Source of the DNA: MGNI01 sp964353875
Lineage (GTDB): Bacteria > Chloroflexota > Anaerolineae > Anaerolineales > E44-bin32
Assembly: GCA_964353875.1 (NCBI GenBank)
Contig: CAYGXU010000006.1
Coordinates: forward strand, 1 to 64,000
Reading direction: 5' to 3'
Length of the DNA: 64,000 nucleotides
The position numbers and the translations under genes are program-made. A model generated the notes under the pieces. That model worked only from the letters and a program-made list of their open reading frames with translations, made no database searches and was not told the DNA's origin. Positions 19,159 to 27,940 of the stretch are shown piece after piece. Numbering within the stretch: the stretch's first letter is position 1; each line of letters opens with the position of its first letter.

Positions 19159-20862
19159 TCAACTGGCTTTCGCCCAGACTTGCTCTGCTTCCTCGGGAAA
19201 CCGTAAACAAAGGAACTTATCTCGATTAGCGTTGCGAGCGACCTTCCCGCTGCTGGTCTTAATCAGCCATTTGCGATCGACGACTTCGACATAGCGCACG
19301 GCGACATCCGAATTTCGTGTGACTTGATCACGAATCTGAGTCGCGATCTGACAGCGTTTGTCCGGATCCGCAGTGTCTGCTTCGACTACAATCGCCACTT
19401 CCTCGGTGCCCAGGTCAACATTGAAGACCCCGAAGGCCACAACTCGACCCGGATGAACACCTGGGACTTCGCTGGCAAGTTCCTCCAGATCCTGTGGGTA
19501 GATATTCTTGCCGCCTACGATAATCAGCTCTTTCTTGCGACCGGTCACATATAGCTCACCATCCGCAAGATAGCCCAAATCCCCAGTGAGATACCAACCC
19601 TGATGAAAGGCTTTCTCAGTAAGATCGTCGCGATTGAAGTAACCCGTAAGCATGCAATTGCTGCGAATAGCTATCTCTCCTATCTGCCGTTCGGCCATGT
19701 CGATCCGTTGCTCATTAAGTACCCTCACCTCACTATCGGCAATGGGACGACCTGCTGATAGCATTTTGAGAGGGTTGCCATTTCTTCCCATCGGTATTGC
19801 CTTGCCCATTTGCAGCGCTCTCAAATCCACCTCGTCCACTTTGACAGGCTCCTCGATCCCCCCTTGAGTCACCGCGAAGACATTCTCCGCCATGGCATAG
19901 CAGGTTGCCAATGCCCTTGAACTAAGCCCATAAGGGCTAAATCTCTCCAAGAACATCTGCTGGCTTTGCCAACGCATCGGTTCCGAGCAATTGATGACGG
20001 CCCGCCAAGTGGAGAGATCCATACCCTCCAAATCACGGTTGCGGATCTTCTGGGCGCAGAAGTTATATGCGAAATTGGGGAGCCAAGAGAGCGTCCCCCT
20101 GAACTTGCTAACAGCCTGCAAGAGCTTATAGGGCGCACGCACCCAATCAAAGGGGGACATCAAGACCAGGGAGGCCTGTAGCAAAATCGGCATAACAAAG
20201 CCTGCGATCAATCCCATGTCATGATACAAAGGCAACCAACTGACCACCGTATCGGTCGAGGTCATGCGGATAGCCTCGGCATAGCTTTCAACCTGATGGA
20301 TCACTGCCTGATGTGAGAGCGCCACCCCTTTTTGCAGACCTGTGGTCCCCGAGGAATGCTGCAGGAGCGCGATTTCCTCTGGTGAGCACGCCAGCCCGGG
20401 CAACGTATGCGCCTCCACCTCATTCAATGCATCAACATTCTCCGAATTGATGACGGCGCGCACCGAATTCCCATCTTGAATGGCCGAGCTCGCCTCCAGC
20501 AGGAATTCGGGATAGGTGATGATTGCTGCCGGCCTGGTGATTTTGATTAATGATGAAAGCGATTTTCGATAGGACTCTGGAGGGAGCTTCTCCGTCAGAA
20601 AAGGCATGATCGAGGGAACTGCCCCCAATAGAACTCCTCCCCAGAATGCATAAATCAAGTCTGCGCCATGTTGCAGGATGATAATGACCACATCCCCCCT
20701 TTTTATGCCTGCGTCCTGCAACGCCCGGGTGTAGCCAGCAGCCCCCAGAATCAAGTCCTTGTAGCGAATAGAAGCATTCGAATCCGCTTCTTGCAGGTGA
20801 ATCACAACCCTCTCTGGGGTATGCAGAAAGCTTTCATGGAGGACTCGAGGGAGTGTCTTCAT
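19159..20862 (-). CDS. Fatty-acyl-AMP-ligase-like enzyme (DltA-like role)
   Basis: A 567-residue adenylate-forming enzyme that should activate a carboxylic acid with ATP and load it on a carrier protein. Visible core motifs: LQHSSGTTGLQKGVALSH (A3 phosphate loop), WLPLYHDMGLIAG (typical of fatty-acyl-AMP ligases), YAMAENVFAVT (A5 region), WYLTGDLG (A7), GRKKELIIVGGKNIYPQDLE (A8) and the catalytic Lys in KTSSGKVAR (A10). It starts inside the ACP stop codon (ATGA overlap), so ligase and carrier are made together. The substrate cannot be read from the sequence; the FAAL-like motifs favour a fatty or short aliphatic acid over D-alanine. Confidence 0.85.
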   Translation of the reverse strand: MKTLPRVLHESFLHTPERVVIHLQEADSNASIRYKDLILGAAGYTRALQDAGIKRGDVVIIILQHGADLIYAFWGGVLLGAVPSIMPFLTEKLPPESYRKSLSSLIKITRPAAIITYPEFLLEASSAIQDGNSVRAVINSENVDALNEVEAHTLPGLACSPEEIALLQHSSGTTGLQKGVALSHQAVIHQVESYAEAIRMTSTDTVVSWLPLYHDMGLIAGFVMPILLQASLVLMSPFDWVRAPYKLLQAVSKFRGTLSWLPNFAYNFCAQKIRNRDLEGMDLSTWRAVINCSEPMRWQSQQMFLERFSPYGLSSRALATCYAMAENVFAVTQGGIEEPVKVDEVDLRALQMGKAIPMGRNGNPLKMLSAGRPIADSEVRVLNEQRIDMAERQIGEIAIRSNCMLTGYFNRDDLTEKAFHQGWYLTGDLGYLADGELYVTGRKKELIIVGGKNIYPQDLEELASEVPGVHPGRVVAFGVFNVDLGTEEVAIVVEADTADPDKRCQIATQIRDQVTRNSDVAVRYVEVVDRKWLIKTSSGKVARNANRDKFLCLRFPEEAEQVWAKAS

Positions 20863-21107
20863 GTTGTTGAACTCGCTAATCTCCGGGAAATCAAATGGGC
20901 TAACTCGCCTGTTGTGTTGAATACCGAGGCGGTCAATTCCACATCTTCAATACGTACCCCAAAAGCATCCTCGATAAACAAAGCCAGATCCACCAGGCCA
21001 AACGAATCGATCAAACCGCTGGTGATGAGGGGCTCATTCTGCCCGATACGGCGATTGGGGTCCTTCAGTATTTGCCTGGTAATGAAACTTATAATTTGCT
21101 CAACCAT
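20859..21107 (-). CDS. Acyl carrier protein (DltC-like role)
   Basis: An 82-residue carrier protein with a four-helix ACP pattern and the 4'-phosphopantetheine attachment Ser in GLIDSFGL. The ATG at 21107 has GGAG eight bases before it, whereas an upstream TTG has nothing, so the short form is correct. It overlaps the ligase gene by four bases and lies 36 bp after the SGNH-like paralog 2 gene. It presumably carries the activated acyl group to the MBOAT protein at the membrane. Confidence 0.85.
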   Translation of the reverse strand: MVEQIISFITRQILKDPNRRIGQNEPLITSGLIDSFGLVDLALFIEDAFGVRIEDVELTASVFNTTGELAHLISRRLASSTT

Positions 21108-21143
21108 TTTCAACTCTCCCAATACAATCGTTTTCTCACATCC

Positions 21144-22235
21144 TCACGGCGTTCCTACGGACGATCCGGTTACAGCCTGCCAGACAGCATAGAGAGCCTG
21201 CATGGCTGTCAGGTTGCGCATCGGCCATGCCATGCGCATTGCTTCAGGGTCATCAAAATGAATGGGTCCCCAGGTGAGATGACTTCCATCCTCCTCCAAA
21301 CCGGCATTGGGAAGCGACTGAAGCGCCAACCAGAAATTCCAAAGGGGCACCTCATACTCAAGCGACAATTGAGCCAGTAGCCGATTGATGCTTTCATCCC
21401 CCTCAAAATTATCTGCTTTGGTAGCAATAATGGGTATGATCCCCCGATCGAGGGTATATTCGAGGATCCCCCTCATATCCTGCTCGAATGTCTCCAAATG
21501 CCAGCGATCATTTGTGCCTAACATAATGAAAACATAGCTAGGATTATGAATTCGATACTCGCAGGCTAACGGTGTTTCCCCTGGCGTGCACTGTTTCGGA
21601 TCCGCCCAAAGAGGTGACAGTGCAGAGGAGGCGTTGAAACCATTTCTGGTTGCGATACTATCACGTGAAAATGAGCCCTGAAAGTATTCGATCATCGCTT
21701 CCAGATCGGTATACTCACCCAGGGCATAGTATTCTCCTCCTTGGTCAAAAGGACCTAAAAACCACGCATTCGAAGCGCCGCAATCACCGACTTTCGAAAA
21801 GGCTCTAGGATTATTCCCCTTGGACAGGCCCCTGGTATAAATCTGGTTCACATTTGGGCCAATCTCAGGGACAACCGGCATACTTTTCCAAAAGTCAGGA
21901 GAGGGAGTCTCAGTTACCCTAGGTTCCAATGGCAATTCAAGAACGGGCGTCTCGTTTTCCGGAGTCTCACTGATTTCTATGGGCGGATGCTGTGCTACTT
22001 TGGCACTTCTCGAGGTTGGGGTACAAAAACCCATTGCCGGCGAGCCGGAAGTGATTTCTAGCTCTTGAGGAACATCTTGAGGACCAGTCTGAGTTGTTGT
22101 AACCTGATCAGTCGAGGCGCGGCAGGCGGAGAGCAACAGAAGGAGTGGCAGGAATACAAGCCCGAATCCATGCCCAATCTGGCGGATAAAACCAACCCAT
22201 ACTGAATGAGAAAATAACCGAAACCTCAAAATCAC
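21144..22235 (-). CDS. SGNH-like lipoprotein, Cys variant (paralog 2)
   Basis: About 363 residues: signal peptide with lipobox LLSAC, Thr/Pro-rich linker, then the same SGNH-like domain as paralogs 1, 3, 4 and 5. Block I is FSKVGDCG (Cys for Ser), block III IMLGTNDRW keeps the canonical Asn, and the C-terminal block EDGSH keeps Asp and His. The open frame extends to 22460, but that extension looks non-coding; a GTG at 22235 with AAAGG eight bases upstream gives a sensible signal peptide. It is the first gene of an apparent operon with ACP and acyl-AMP ligase (36-bp gap), which links this family to acyl transfer. Confidence 0.7.
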   Translation of the reverse strand: MILRFRLFSHSVWVGFIRQIGHGFGLVFLPLLLLLSACRASTDQVTTTQTGPQDVPQELEITSGSPAMGFCTPTSRSAKVAQHPPIEISETPENETPVLELPLEPRVTETPSPDFWKSMPVVPEIGPNVNQIYTRGLSKGNNPRAFSKVGDCGASNAWFLGPFDQGGEYYALGEYTDLEAMIEYFQGSFSRDSIATRNGFNASSALSPLWADPKQCTPGETPLACEYRIHNPSYVFIMLGTNDRWHLETFEQDMRGILEYTLDRGIIPIIATKADNFEGDESINRLLAQLSLEYEVPLWNFWLALQSLPNAGLEEDGSHLTWGPIHFDDPEAMRMAWPMRNLTAMQALYAVWQAVTGSSVGTP

Positions 22236-23201
22236 CCAAAATACCTTTATCAGAATCGAAAACTTGCAACTTACCACAGGCCAATGTCCCGAATTTATAG
22301 CACTCAATCCTTTTCCACGCAAAAGATGAATAAAGGTGTTGAAACAACGATAGCAGCATACAAATCGATGTTTTCTTTCAGGGCTTCTCATATGCATCCA
22401 CAAAATCATTGCGCAGGGGATGGAATACTTCTTCGTACCCCGGCTATCTGCCTTATCCATTCGCTTCGTTAATTAATAAAGCAAGAAATTCACCCCCCAG
22501 TCTCGGTCAAGTAACCCAGGAGTTACCACCATGGTAACTTGGTCGTAACGTTCTTCCTGTGCTTTCAAATATTGGAAAAAATAAAGGATCTTCATCCCCC
22601 AGCCGTGCTGATGACGCATGCTCTCGCTAATCCAAGCCGTGAGTGATTACACCCAACTATCAAATCTGACGACCGATCCCTCCTTTGAACCAGGTTTTCC
22701 CAATGAACTTCACCTGCTATCCTGCTTCTGAAAGGATGCCGTAATTACCGGGCTGGCGCCTGGGAAGATGATGGACGCATTTTTCAAAGCCATCTCCTTG
22801 ACTGTTTCTCAAGTGGTTAACGAGGCATTAACCGATTTGAACTCAATTGTCAGAAGCCTCGGCCGAAGCGTTCAGACATATCCTTGCTTCCTTCATGTTT
22901 TGTCATGATGACCTGGGCAGAAAGGATTCTTCGAGGAGTTCTTGAATTTGGCAGCATGAAGATATCAGCCTGGTGGAAAAGGAGCACCTCATGAATTCTT
23001 TCATTTCATGAGCCCTTGGCAAGCTCTGTTACCACGCTTTAAAGGCCACAAAAGCAAAATTGGGTGAAATGAGAAAGATGATTGCTCCGGTTAATTTCCA
23101 GGACCTTCGAGTAGATCAATCCCCAATAGATCGTAAGAGGAGAATTTCGCGGTGTACGTAATTTCCCCAATACTCTTTGGCATCGCCTTCGAATACCCCC
23201 A
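22236..23201. other. Intergenic region inside the acylation locus
   Basis: Nearly 1 kb between the DltD-like gene and paralog 2. No conserved frame, tRNA or repeat was seen. It separates the locus into two transcription units (26314-23202 and 22235-19159) and must hold the promoter of the second. Confidence 0.45.
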
Positions 23202-24365
23202 TTAAGGTAATTGCTCAATCATCCCCACAACAAACTCCATGACTTGTCCTGCAACAAGATCCACTCCCGATGGTGAATAGTGAATCGCATTATCCGTGAA
23301 TGACTCTGGGGGAACCATATTCCAAAGGTCGAGATAGTGCCAACCCTCACTCGAAGCTTTTGCACCCAACAACTCTCGATACTCATCATATGCCCAACGT
23401 GGATAGTAAGGATTGTAGCGAATATCGCTGTTCTGACCTTGAGCAAGGAAGATGGGTTCATTCACAATGATCACGGGTATCTTTCCCGCAAGGCGGATAC
23501 CAGCCTCGAGAACATCAACAGCAAGCTCTTGGGCCAACATTTCCCCAGGCTGATATTCTTGAAAAGTGACATCCGCTTTCAGTTCCACTTGCAAGGGTTC
23601 GTATACAGCAGGAACATCGTGGTCGATATATGTTGCTGCCCACATCACACCTAATAGTTGCAAACGAATTAAATCGGCTAACTCACGTCGCTGTCCTACG
23701 ATCGTCTGCCCCCATAATGAACGATCGACAAATCGCTCATCATCAGGATTGATAACCAAGTTGTAGCGGCGAATAAGATCTCGCACCGATTCCGGATGGT
23801 ATTGCACCAAAGGGGAGCTAAGCTGCTTTTTTATTGGCAGGGACTCCAAAGTGACAAACCAAACGATCAGATTAGGCTCGTAGCGCATTGCGACATCCAG
23901 GAGTAGAAGATCCTTCGTCACCGACATGGTCGGATAGCCAAGGTTGAGGAATCTCAATTGCTTGCCCCCGGTAGTTTTATACCCCCAGTCGTTTAACCTG
24001 GCGCTCAGAGTCTGATCCGGCCCCAGCAGGAAGCCCCAAACGGACGAGTCGCCCAGGAGCAACACGCGCATCTCATCTTCCGGTTTTACTCCCGCACTGA
24101 TCTCATGCGAGGCGAACATTGCATCCAGTTGAAGAATGCTGAGGTTATAGGATTTCTCGAAGTCCTCCCCAAAGGGAAGGCGTAATCGTCCTGGAAGGAG
24201 GTGGTTGTAGAGAGAAATCCGACCAAGACATTGAACAGGATGGATCAAGGCAAAACCAAGGTTGAGGAGAACGAAGAGAAAGAAAGCCTTAACCAGGATG
24301 TTGCGCAGAAAATGTCCTGCAGACGGAACCGTTGGTATCGAGGAAGGGACTTGATCGGTCTTCAT
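23202..24365 (-). CDS. DltD/AlgJ-like SGNH acyl-transfer protein
   Basis: A 387-residue membrane-anchored protein: one N-terminal helix (NILVKAFFLFVLLNLGFAL), then an SGNH domain facing outside. Block I is LLLGDSSVWG with the nucleophile Ser, and the C-terminal catalytic pair is in FTDNAIHYSPSGVD. This is the layout of DltD, AlgJ/AlgX and related partners of MBOAT transferases, which receive or pass on the acyl group outside the membrane. The ATG at 24365 has GGAG nine bases before it; an upstream TTG was rejected. It starts four bases after the MBOAT stop. The acceptor polymer is unknown. Confidence 0.85.
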   Translation of the reverse strand: MKTDQVPSSIPTVPSAGHFLRNILVKAFFLFVLLNLGFALIHPVQCLGRISLYNHLLPGRLRLPFGEDFEKSYNLSILQLDAMFASHEISAGVKPEDEMRVLLLGDSSVWGFLLGPDQTLSARLNDWGYKTTGGKQLRFLNLGYPTMSVTKDLLLLDVAMRYEPNLIVWFVTLESLPIKKQLSSPLVQYHPESVRDLIRRYNLVINPDDERFVDRSLWGQTIVGQRRELADLIRLQLLGVMWAATYIDHDVPAVYEPLQVELKADVTFQEYQPGEMLAQELAVDVLEAGIRLAGKIPVIIVNEPIFLAQGQNSDIRYNPYYPRWAYDEYRELLGAKASSEGWHYLDLWNMVPPESFTDNAIHYSPSGVDLVAGQVMEFVVGMIEQLP

Positions 24366-24369
24366 GTTC

Positions 24370-25815
24370 TTAAACTCCAAATAGCCTTAAGAACACCTGC
24401 CAGGCCTGGCCCACATCGGGGAGGAGGAACCAGATCCAACCCAAGGTCACAAAGTGGAAAGTCAAGACGACGCTTAATGCCTGGAACGCACGGTTGGTCA
24501 TCAAGCTTTGAGTGAGCCGGTTCGCATGCGAACGTTGCCAGTCCACCCAGCGGTTATGGATGAATAGCCCGACTCCATGCCAAAGCCCCCAGAGTAAAAA
24601 ATTCCATGTGATGCCATGCCACAAACCAATTAGCGCCATCGTGCTCAGCTGCCCAACGAAGACAATCACCCCCGTTGGCAGCCTCACCCTTGCGCCCCTC
24701 AGTGCTCGCGTCAATGGGTTGAAGAAATAGCCACGGAACCATTGCGCCAGGGTGATATGCCAGCTATTCCAAAAAGCGGTGATGTTAAGCTTGAGGTAAG
24801 GACGGTTGAAGTTTTCAGGTAGCTCCACACCCATGATCCGTCCTATTCCGACGGCAATATCCGTGTATCCGCTGAAGTCCAGGTACAGCCGAAAAGCATA
24901 GGCATAGAGCATGACCCATGTCCAAGCTGCTGAGGTGACTTGGCTCGCGTTGACGGAATTGAGGGCGAAGTAGGCAAGACCATCGGCTAGGACAAATTTT
25001 TTAAAGGCGCCTACCACTATGCGCTTGCCCGCATCCATCCCCGTCTTGGCTGAGAGGATAGGTGGGGTGTCCAAATCCCTTTGAAATCGCTCCACGCGAT
25101 CGATTGGACCGGCGCTGAGGGCGGGGAAGAAGAGGACATAATTCATGGTATCCCGTAACGAGAGAGAGGGCAATCTCCCTTGTGCATGGTCGCGTAAAGT
25201 ATGCAACAATCGAAAAGCGATATAGGAGAAGCCCAACCAGGGCAGATCAAGACTACTTGCCAAATCGGTTGATTGATTATTCAAATGACGCAAACCATGG
25301 CTGACAGCCTCTGCCAAAGTTGGGGACTTGAGCAAAATGAAACACACCAAGATGAAACCCACACCAATCTGAGCCAGAGGTAGACCCTTTTGCCTCAGCT
25401 TCGCAATGAGCAAGGTGCCGCTCGCCAAAAGGAGCATTGCGATCGTGATATCTCCTAGGGCTGGGGGGCGCGTGGGAGTGAGATAAGCTCGCCCTCCCAG
25501 ATAGCGCGTTAAGCCAAGGGCGAGTATGAGTCCGGCCACCACAGTGAAAGCGATAAGGTCCTCTCGCCTGCTCTTTTCATCGCCCGAGGCAACCATTCGC
25601 CATACCAGGATGGTCAGCCCTAGCGAAAAGGTGGGAAACCAGAAGTCAAGATGACGGATCGTGGTTGCCGGCTGAAGCCAAAAGACAGCCAGGACATTCA
25701 CTACCAGAATCGCCCAACTACGCCATCGACCGCGGGCAAATGCGCCGATCAAAACCGATATGAGGAGAAAAAACGCAATCGGGATCAGACCCATCAGAAA
25801 CCTTGATAGATCCAT
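24370..25815 (-). CDS. MBOAT O-acyltransferase (DltB/AlgI-like)
   Basis: A 481-residue polytopic protein of the membrane-bound O-acyltransferase family, moving acyl groups across the membrane. Family hallmarks: LYLDFSGYTDIAVGIGR, ELPENFNRPYLKLNITAFWNSWH (described here in part), and the catalytic-His region IGLWHGITWNFLLWGLWHG. About 12 hydrophobic segments are visible, with extra N-terminal helices compared with DltB. I start at MDLSRF (25815) rather than 25866, because this places its start 22 bp inside the upstream microprotein gene, a tight coupling typical of dltX-dltB-like arrangements. Confidence 0.9.
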   Translation of the reverse strand: MDLSRFLMGLIPIAFFLLISVLIGAFARGRWRSWAILVVNVLAVFWLQPATTIRHLDFWFPTFSLGLTILVWRMVASGDEKSRREDLIAFTVVAGLILALGLTRYLGGRAYLTPTRPPALGDITIAMLLLASGTLLIAKLRQKGLPLAQIGVGFILVCFILLKSPTLAEAVSHGLRHLNNQSTDLASSLDLPWLGFSYIAFRLLHTLRDHAQGRLPSLSLRDTMNYVLFFPALSAGPIDRVERFQRDLDTPPILSAKTGMDAGKRIVVGAFKKFVLADGLAYFALNSVNASQVTSAAWTWVMLYAYAFRLYLDFSGYTDIAVGIGRIMGVELPENFNRPYLKLNITAFWNSWHITLAQWFRGYFFNPLTRALRGARVRLPTGVIVFVGQLSTMALIGLWHGITWNFLLWGLWHGVGLFIHNRWVDWQRSHANRLTQSLMTNRAFQALSVVLTFHFVTLGWIWFLLPDVGQAWQVFLRLFGV

Positions 25816-25931
25816 TGCGGCGAGGTAGCCGCAGTCATGATGATGATCCCGATCGCCATCAGGCAAAGCAAAAGGGCAAGCAGGTTTTCACGCGTGAGCA
25901 ATCGCCGAAAGATGGATCTGAGGTATCTCAT
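25794..25931 (-). CDS. DltX-like single-helix microprotein
   Basis: A 45-residue protein, too short for most gene finders: basic N-terminus (MRYLRSIFRR), one transmembrane helix (about 17-33), and the C-terminus SPQWIYQGF. DltX proteins have the same size, topology and a C-terminal FIYNEF-type motif whose Tyr takes part in acyl transfer from DltB. Here WIYQGF matches in position and spacing of the aromatic residues. The start overlaps the upstream lipoprotein stop (ATGA) and the end overlaps the MBOAT start by 22 bp, so it is under tight translational coupling. Real coding status is strongly supported by this packing; homology to DltX is an inference from motif and context. Confidence 0.75.
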   Translation of the reverse strand: MRYLRSIFRRLLTRENLLALLLCLMAIGIIIMTAATSPQWIYQGF

Positions 25932-26314
25932 TGGTAACCGCACATCCTCCAATCGCCGCCTTCCAATACCACCCGATAGAGGCGACCTTCCAACTGTAAT
26001 TCCTGGTCTTCGACTCCATATGTAGCCAAGATCACCCCCTGACAGGAAACCAATTGGACATCCCCCTCTTCCGCTTCCACCGAGCAAGACACACCCTCGA
26101 GCTTGGCTTCAACTGCTTCGAATGAGGAGGCTTCCACTCTGGCCCCTTCTTCCCATTGCGCACAAGAGAGCGAAACCGCTTGAGCCCAATCCGCTTCGAC
26201 GACGGCCTGCAAGTAGTTTTGCACCGCATCGGAGGGGGAGCCTCCGCCTTGACATGCAGCCAATATTCCCACCAGGGAAATGAACGCCAAAGGAATTTTC
26301 AGTTTTGGAATCAT
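25928..26314 (-). CDS. Small secreted lipoprotein, NTF2-like pattern
   Basis: A 128-residue lipoprotein with lipobox ILAAC and a Gly/Ser spacer. The mature part begins with a helix-turn typical of NTF2-like or DUF4878-like domains (PSDAVQNYLQAVVEADWAQAV), then beta strands, with three further cysteines and a fourth near the C-terminus (WRMCGYQ) that could form disulfides. GGAGGG seven bases before the ATG at 26314 sets the start. It is the first gene of the operon leading into the microprotein, MBOAT and SGNH genes. Its role in the acylation system is unknown. Confidence 0.65.
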   Translation of the reverse strand: MIPKLKIPLAFISLVGILAACQGGGSPSDAVQNYLQAVVEADWAQAVSLSCAQWEEGARVEASSFEAVEAKLEGVSCSVEAEEGDVQLVSCQGVILATYGVEDQELQLEGRLYRVVLEGGDWRMCGYQ

Positions 26315-26617
26315 CTGATGTCCCTCCATTTTAAGATCGGTTGTTCAAGTAAAAGGAATTGAACCAAAGCCCTGCTTCAATCTAACTCGCACCGAAGAGC
26401 GTTTTCGTAATGCTGGTTGAGTTCAGGCCTCCGCATACTTTCCATCTTGAAATATCTATTAAAATTCTTCTGATACTATACACCTGCATTCGGAACGCGA
26501 GCAATATGCCCCGGCTTTCTCACCCTAGATCACCCAAGCAGGTGATTGACCTCTCCGAACCGAATAGGATACCTTAGGAGTATAAGATTCAGATCGAATT
26601 CAATTGGAGAAGAGGAA

Positions 26618-27832
26618 ATGAAAGAGAAAAAAACTGAGCTAACCTTTACGCGGCTGATTGATGCTCCGCCGGAGGATGTCTTTTATGCCTTCGCCACCGC
26701 CCAGGGATGGCGCGATTGGATGTGCAACTCGGCACGTTTTGAAAATAGGGCCGGAGGGACCTATCAACTTTCCTGGAACAGCGGCTGGTTCGCTGCTGGT
26801 TCAATTGAAGAAATCGAACGGCCTAAACACCTTAGCCTTAAGTGGCGCGGTAAAGAGGATCCGAACTACACGGATGTCACGATCGAGCTTAAAGCTGAAG
26901 GTGATGGGACCAGAGTGGACATCCGGCATTCAGGTCTCGGGCAGGACAAGACCTGGGACCAGATCCGAGAGGAATCGAAGAAAGGTTGGGAGATAGGGCT
27001 TGAGAACCTGGAATCCATTTTTGATACAGGCATTGATCTTCGAATCTCCAGGCGGCCCTTGCTAGGGATCTTTGCAGCCGATTTTAACGAGCAAATCGCC
27101 AAGGATCTTGGCGTTCCCACCGCCAAAGGTGTCCGTATCGACCGCACCGTTGAGGGCCTTGGTGCACAGAAAGCTGGCCTTGTGTCGAGCGATGTGATTG
27201 TGGAGATGGGCGGGAAAGCCATCGCCGGGTTTGCTGATTTTGGCCGCGCATTAGAGGGAAAACAAGCCGGAGATGTCATCCCTGTCACCTTTTATCGAGG
27301 TCTCGAGAAGCATACGGTAGATATGGAGCTCTCCGGCAGGACATTTGGAGATTATCCGCTGGACCCTGCCCTCATGGCCGAGCGAATCCGCCCCGCAGAT
27401 GCAGCCTTCATGAAAGACCTGCGTCATCTTCTGGAAGGGGTCACAGAAGAGGAGGCCGAGTTTTCACCGAAGCCAGAGGAGTGGTCTGTAAAAGAGATTC
27501 TGGCGCACTTGATCGATTCGGAACGTTATTCCTTGGATCACATCACAGAAGTGATGGTTGATGGTCAGAGAGAATATGCAGGAGGGGATGGTGACACACG
27601 TGCCCGACTACAGGTCCTGCTAAAGGTGACCCCAACCATCCCTGAATTGCTGGATCGATTGGTGCAGAGCAGGGAAGAGGTGGTTGCCCTCCTGACAAAG
27701 GCCGAGAAGCTTAAACACCGGAAGGGAGTCATGTGGCAATTGACTCTTGGTTTTCTCGAATACCCCAATGCACATGAACGCAACCATATGGAGCAGATTA
27801 AAGCGGCGATCGAGGCGGCGCGCAATCAGTAA
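26618..27832 (+). CDS. SRPBCC-PDZ-DinB fusion protein
   Basis: A 404-residue cytosolic protein with three recognisable parts. Residues about 5-140 are an AHSA1/SRPBCC domain (FTRLIDAPPEDVFYAFATA, GGTYQLSWNSG). Residues about 150-235 are a PDZ domain (RPLLGIFAADF, GLGAQKAGLVSSDVIVEMGG). Residues about 255-400 are a DinB-like helical domain (KPEEWSVKEILAHLIDSER and a terminal NAHERNHMEQIK). GGAGAAGAGGAA just before the ATG at 26618 sets the start, excluding an upstream extension. It stands alone and ends at a terminator hairpin. A ligand- or toxin-handling role is a guess; the domain combination is unusual. Confidence 0.85.
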   Translation: MKEKKTELTFTRLIDAPPEDVFYAFATAQGWRDWMCNSARFENRAGGTYQLSWNSGWFAAGSIEEIERPKHLSLKWRGKEDPNYTDVTIELKAEGDGTRVDIRHSGLGQDKTWDQIREESKKGWEIGLENLESIFDTGIDLRISRRPLLGIFAADFNEQIAKDLGVPTAKGVRIDRTVEGLGAQKAGLVSSDVIVEMGGKAIAGFADFGRALEGKQAGDVIPVTFYRGLEKHTVDMELSGRTFGDYPLDPALMAERIRPADAAFMKDLRHLLEGVTEEEAEFSPKPEEWSVKEILAHLIDSERYSLDHITEVMVDGQREYAGGDGDTRARLQVLLKVTPTIPELLDRLVQSREEVVALLTKAEKLKHRKGVMWQLTLGFLEYPNAHERNHMEQIKAAIEAARNQ

Positions 27833-27902
27833 TTCAGACAACGAAACGCCCATATCAGGTTGAGCTATCTCTTAATAATGATCTGTATTCAACATGAGGA
27901 TA

Positions 27903-27940
27903 GAGAAGGCGATGAGATGCTCACGCCTTCTCATTTTATC
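27903..27940 (+). terminator. Terminator between convergent genes
   Basis: GAGAAGGCG (27903-27911) pairs with CGCCTTCTC (27924-27932), with a small inner TGAG/CTCA helix, followed on the plus strand by ATTTTATCTTT. It ends the SRPBCC-PDZ-DinB transcript; the stem overlaps the stop codon of the opposing NB-ARC gene. Confidence 0.7.

Noticed and set aside
22236..22460. N-terminal extension of SGNH paralog 2 to an ATG at 22460
   Set aside because: The extra 75 residues would bury the lipoprotein signal peptide far from the N-terminus; the GTG at 22235 has a better ribosome site and gives a normal signal peptide.
24370..25815. Assigning the locus to alginate acetylation or to D-alanylation of teichoic acid
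   Set aside because: No alginate polymerase or D-alanine-specific ligase is present; the ligase carries FAAL-type motifs, so only a general acylation role is supported.
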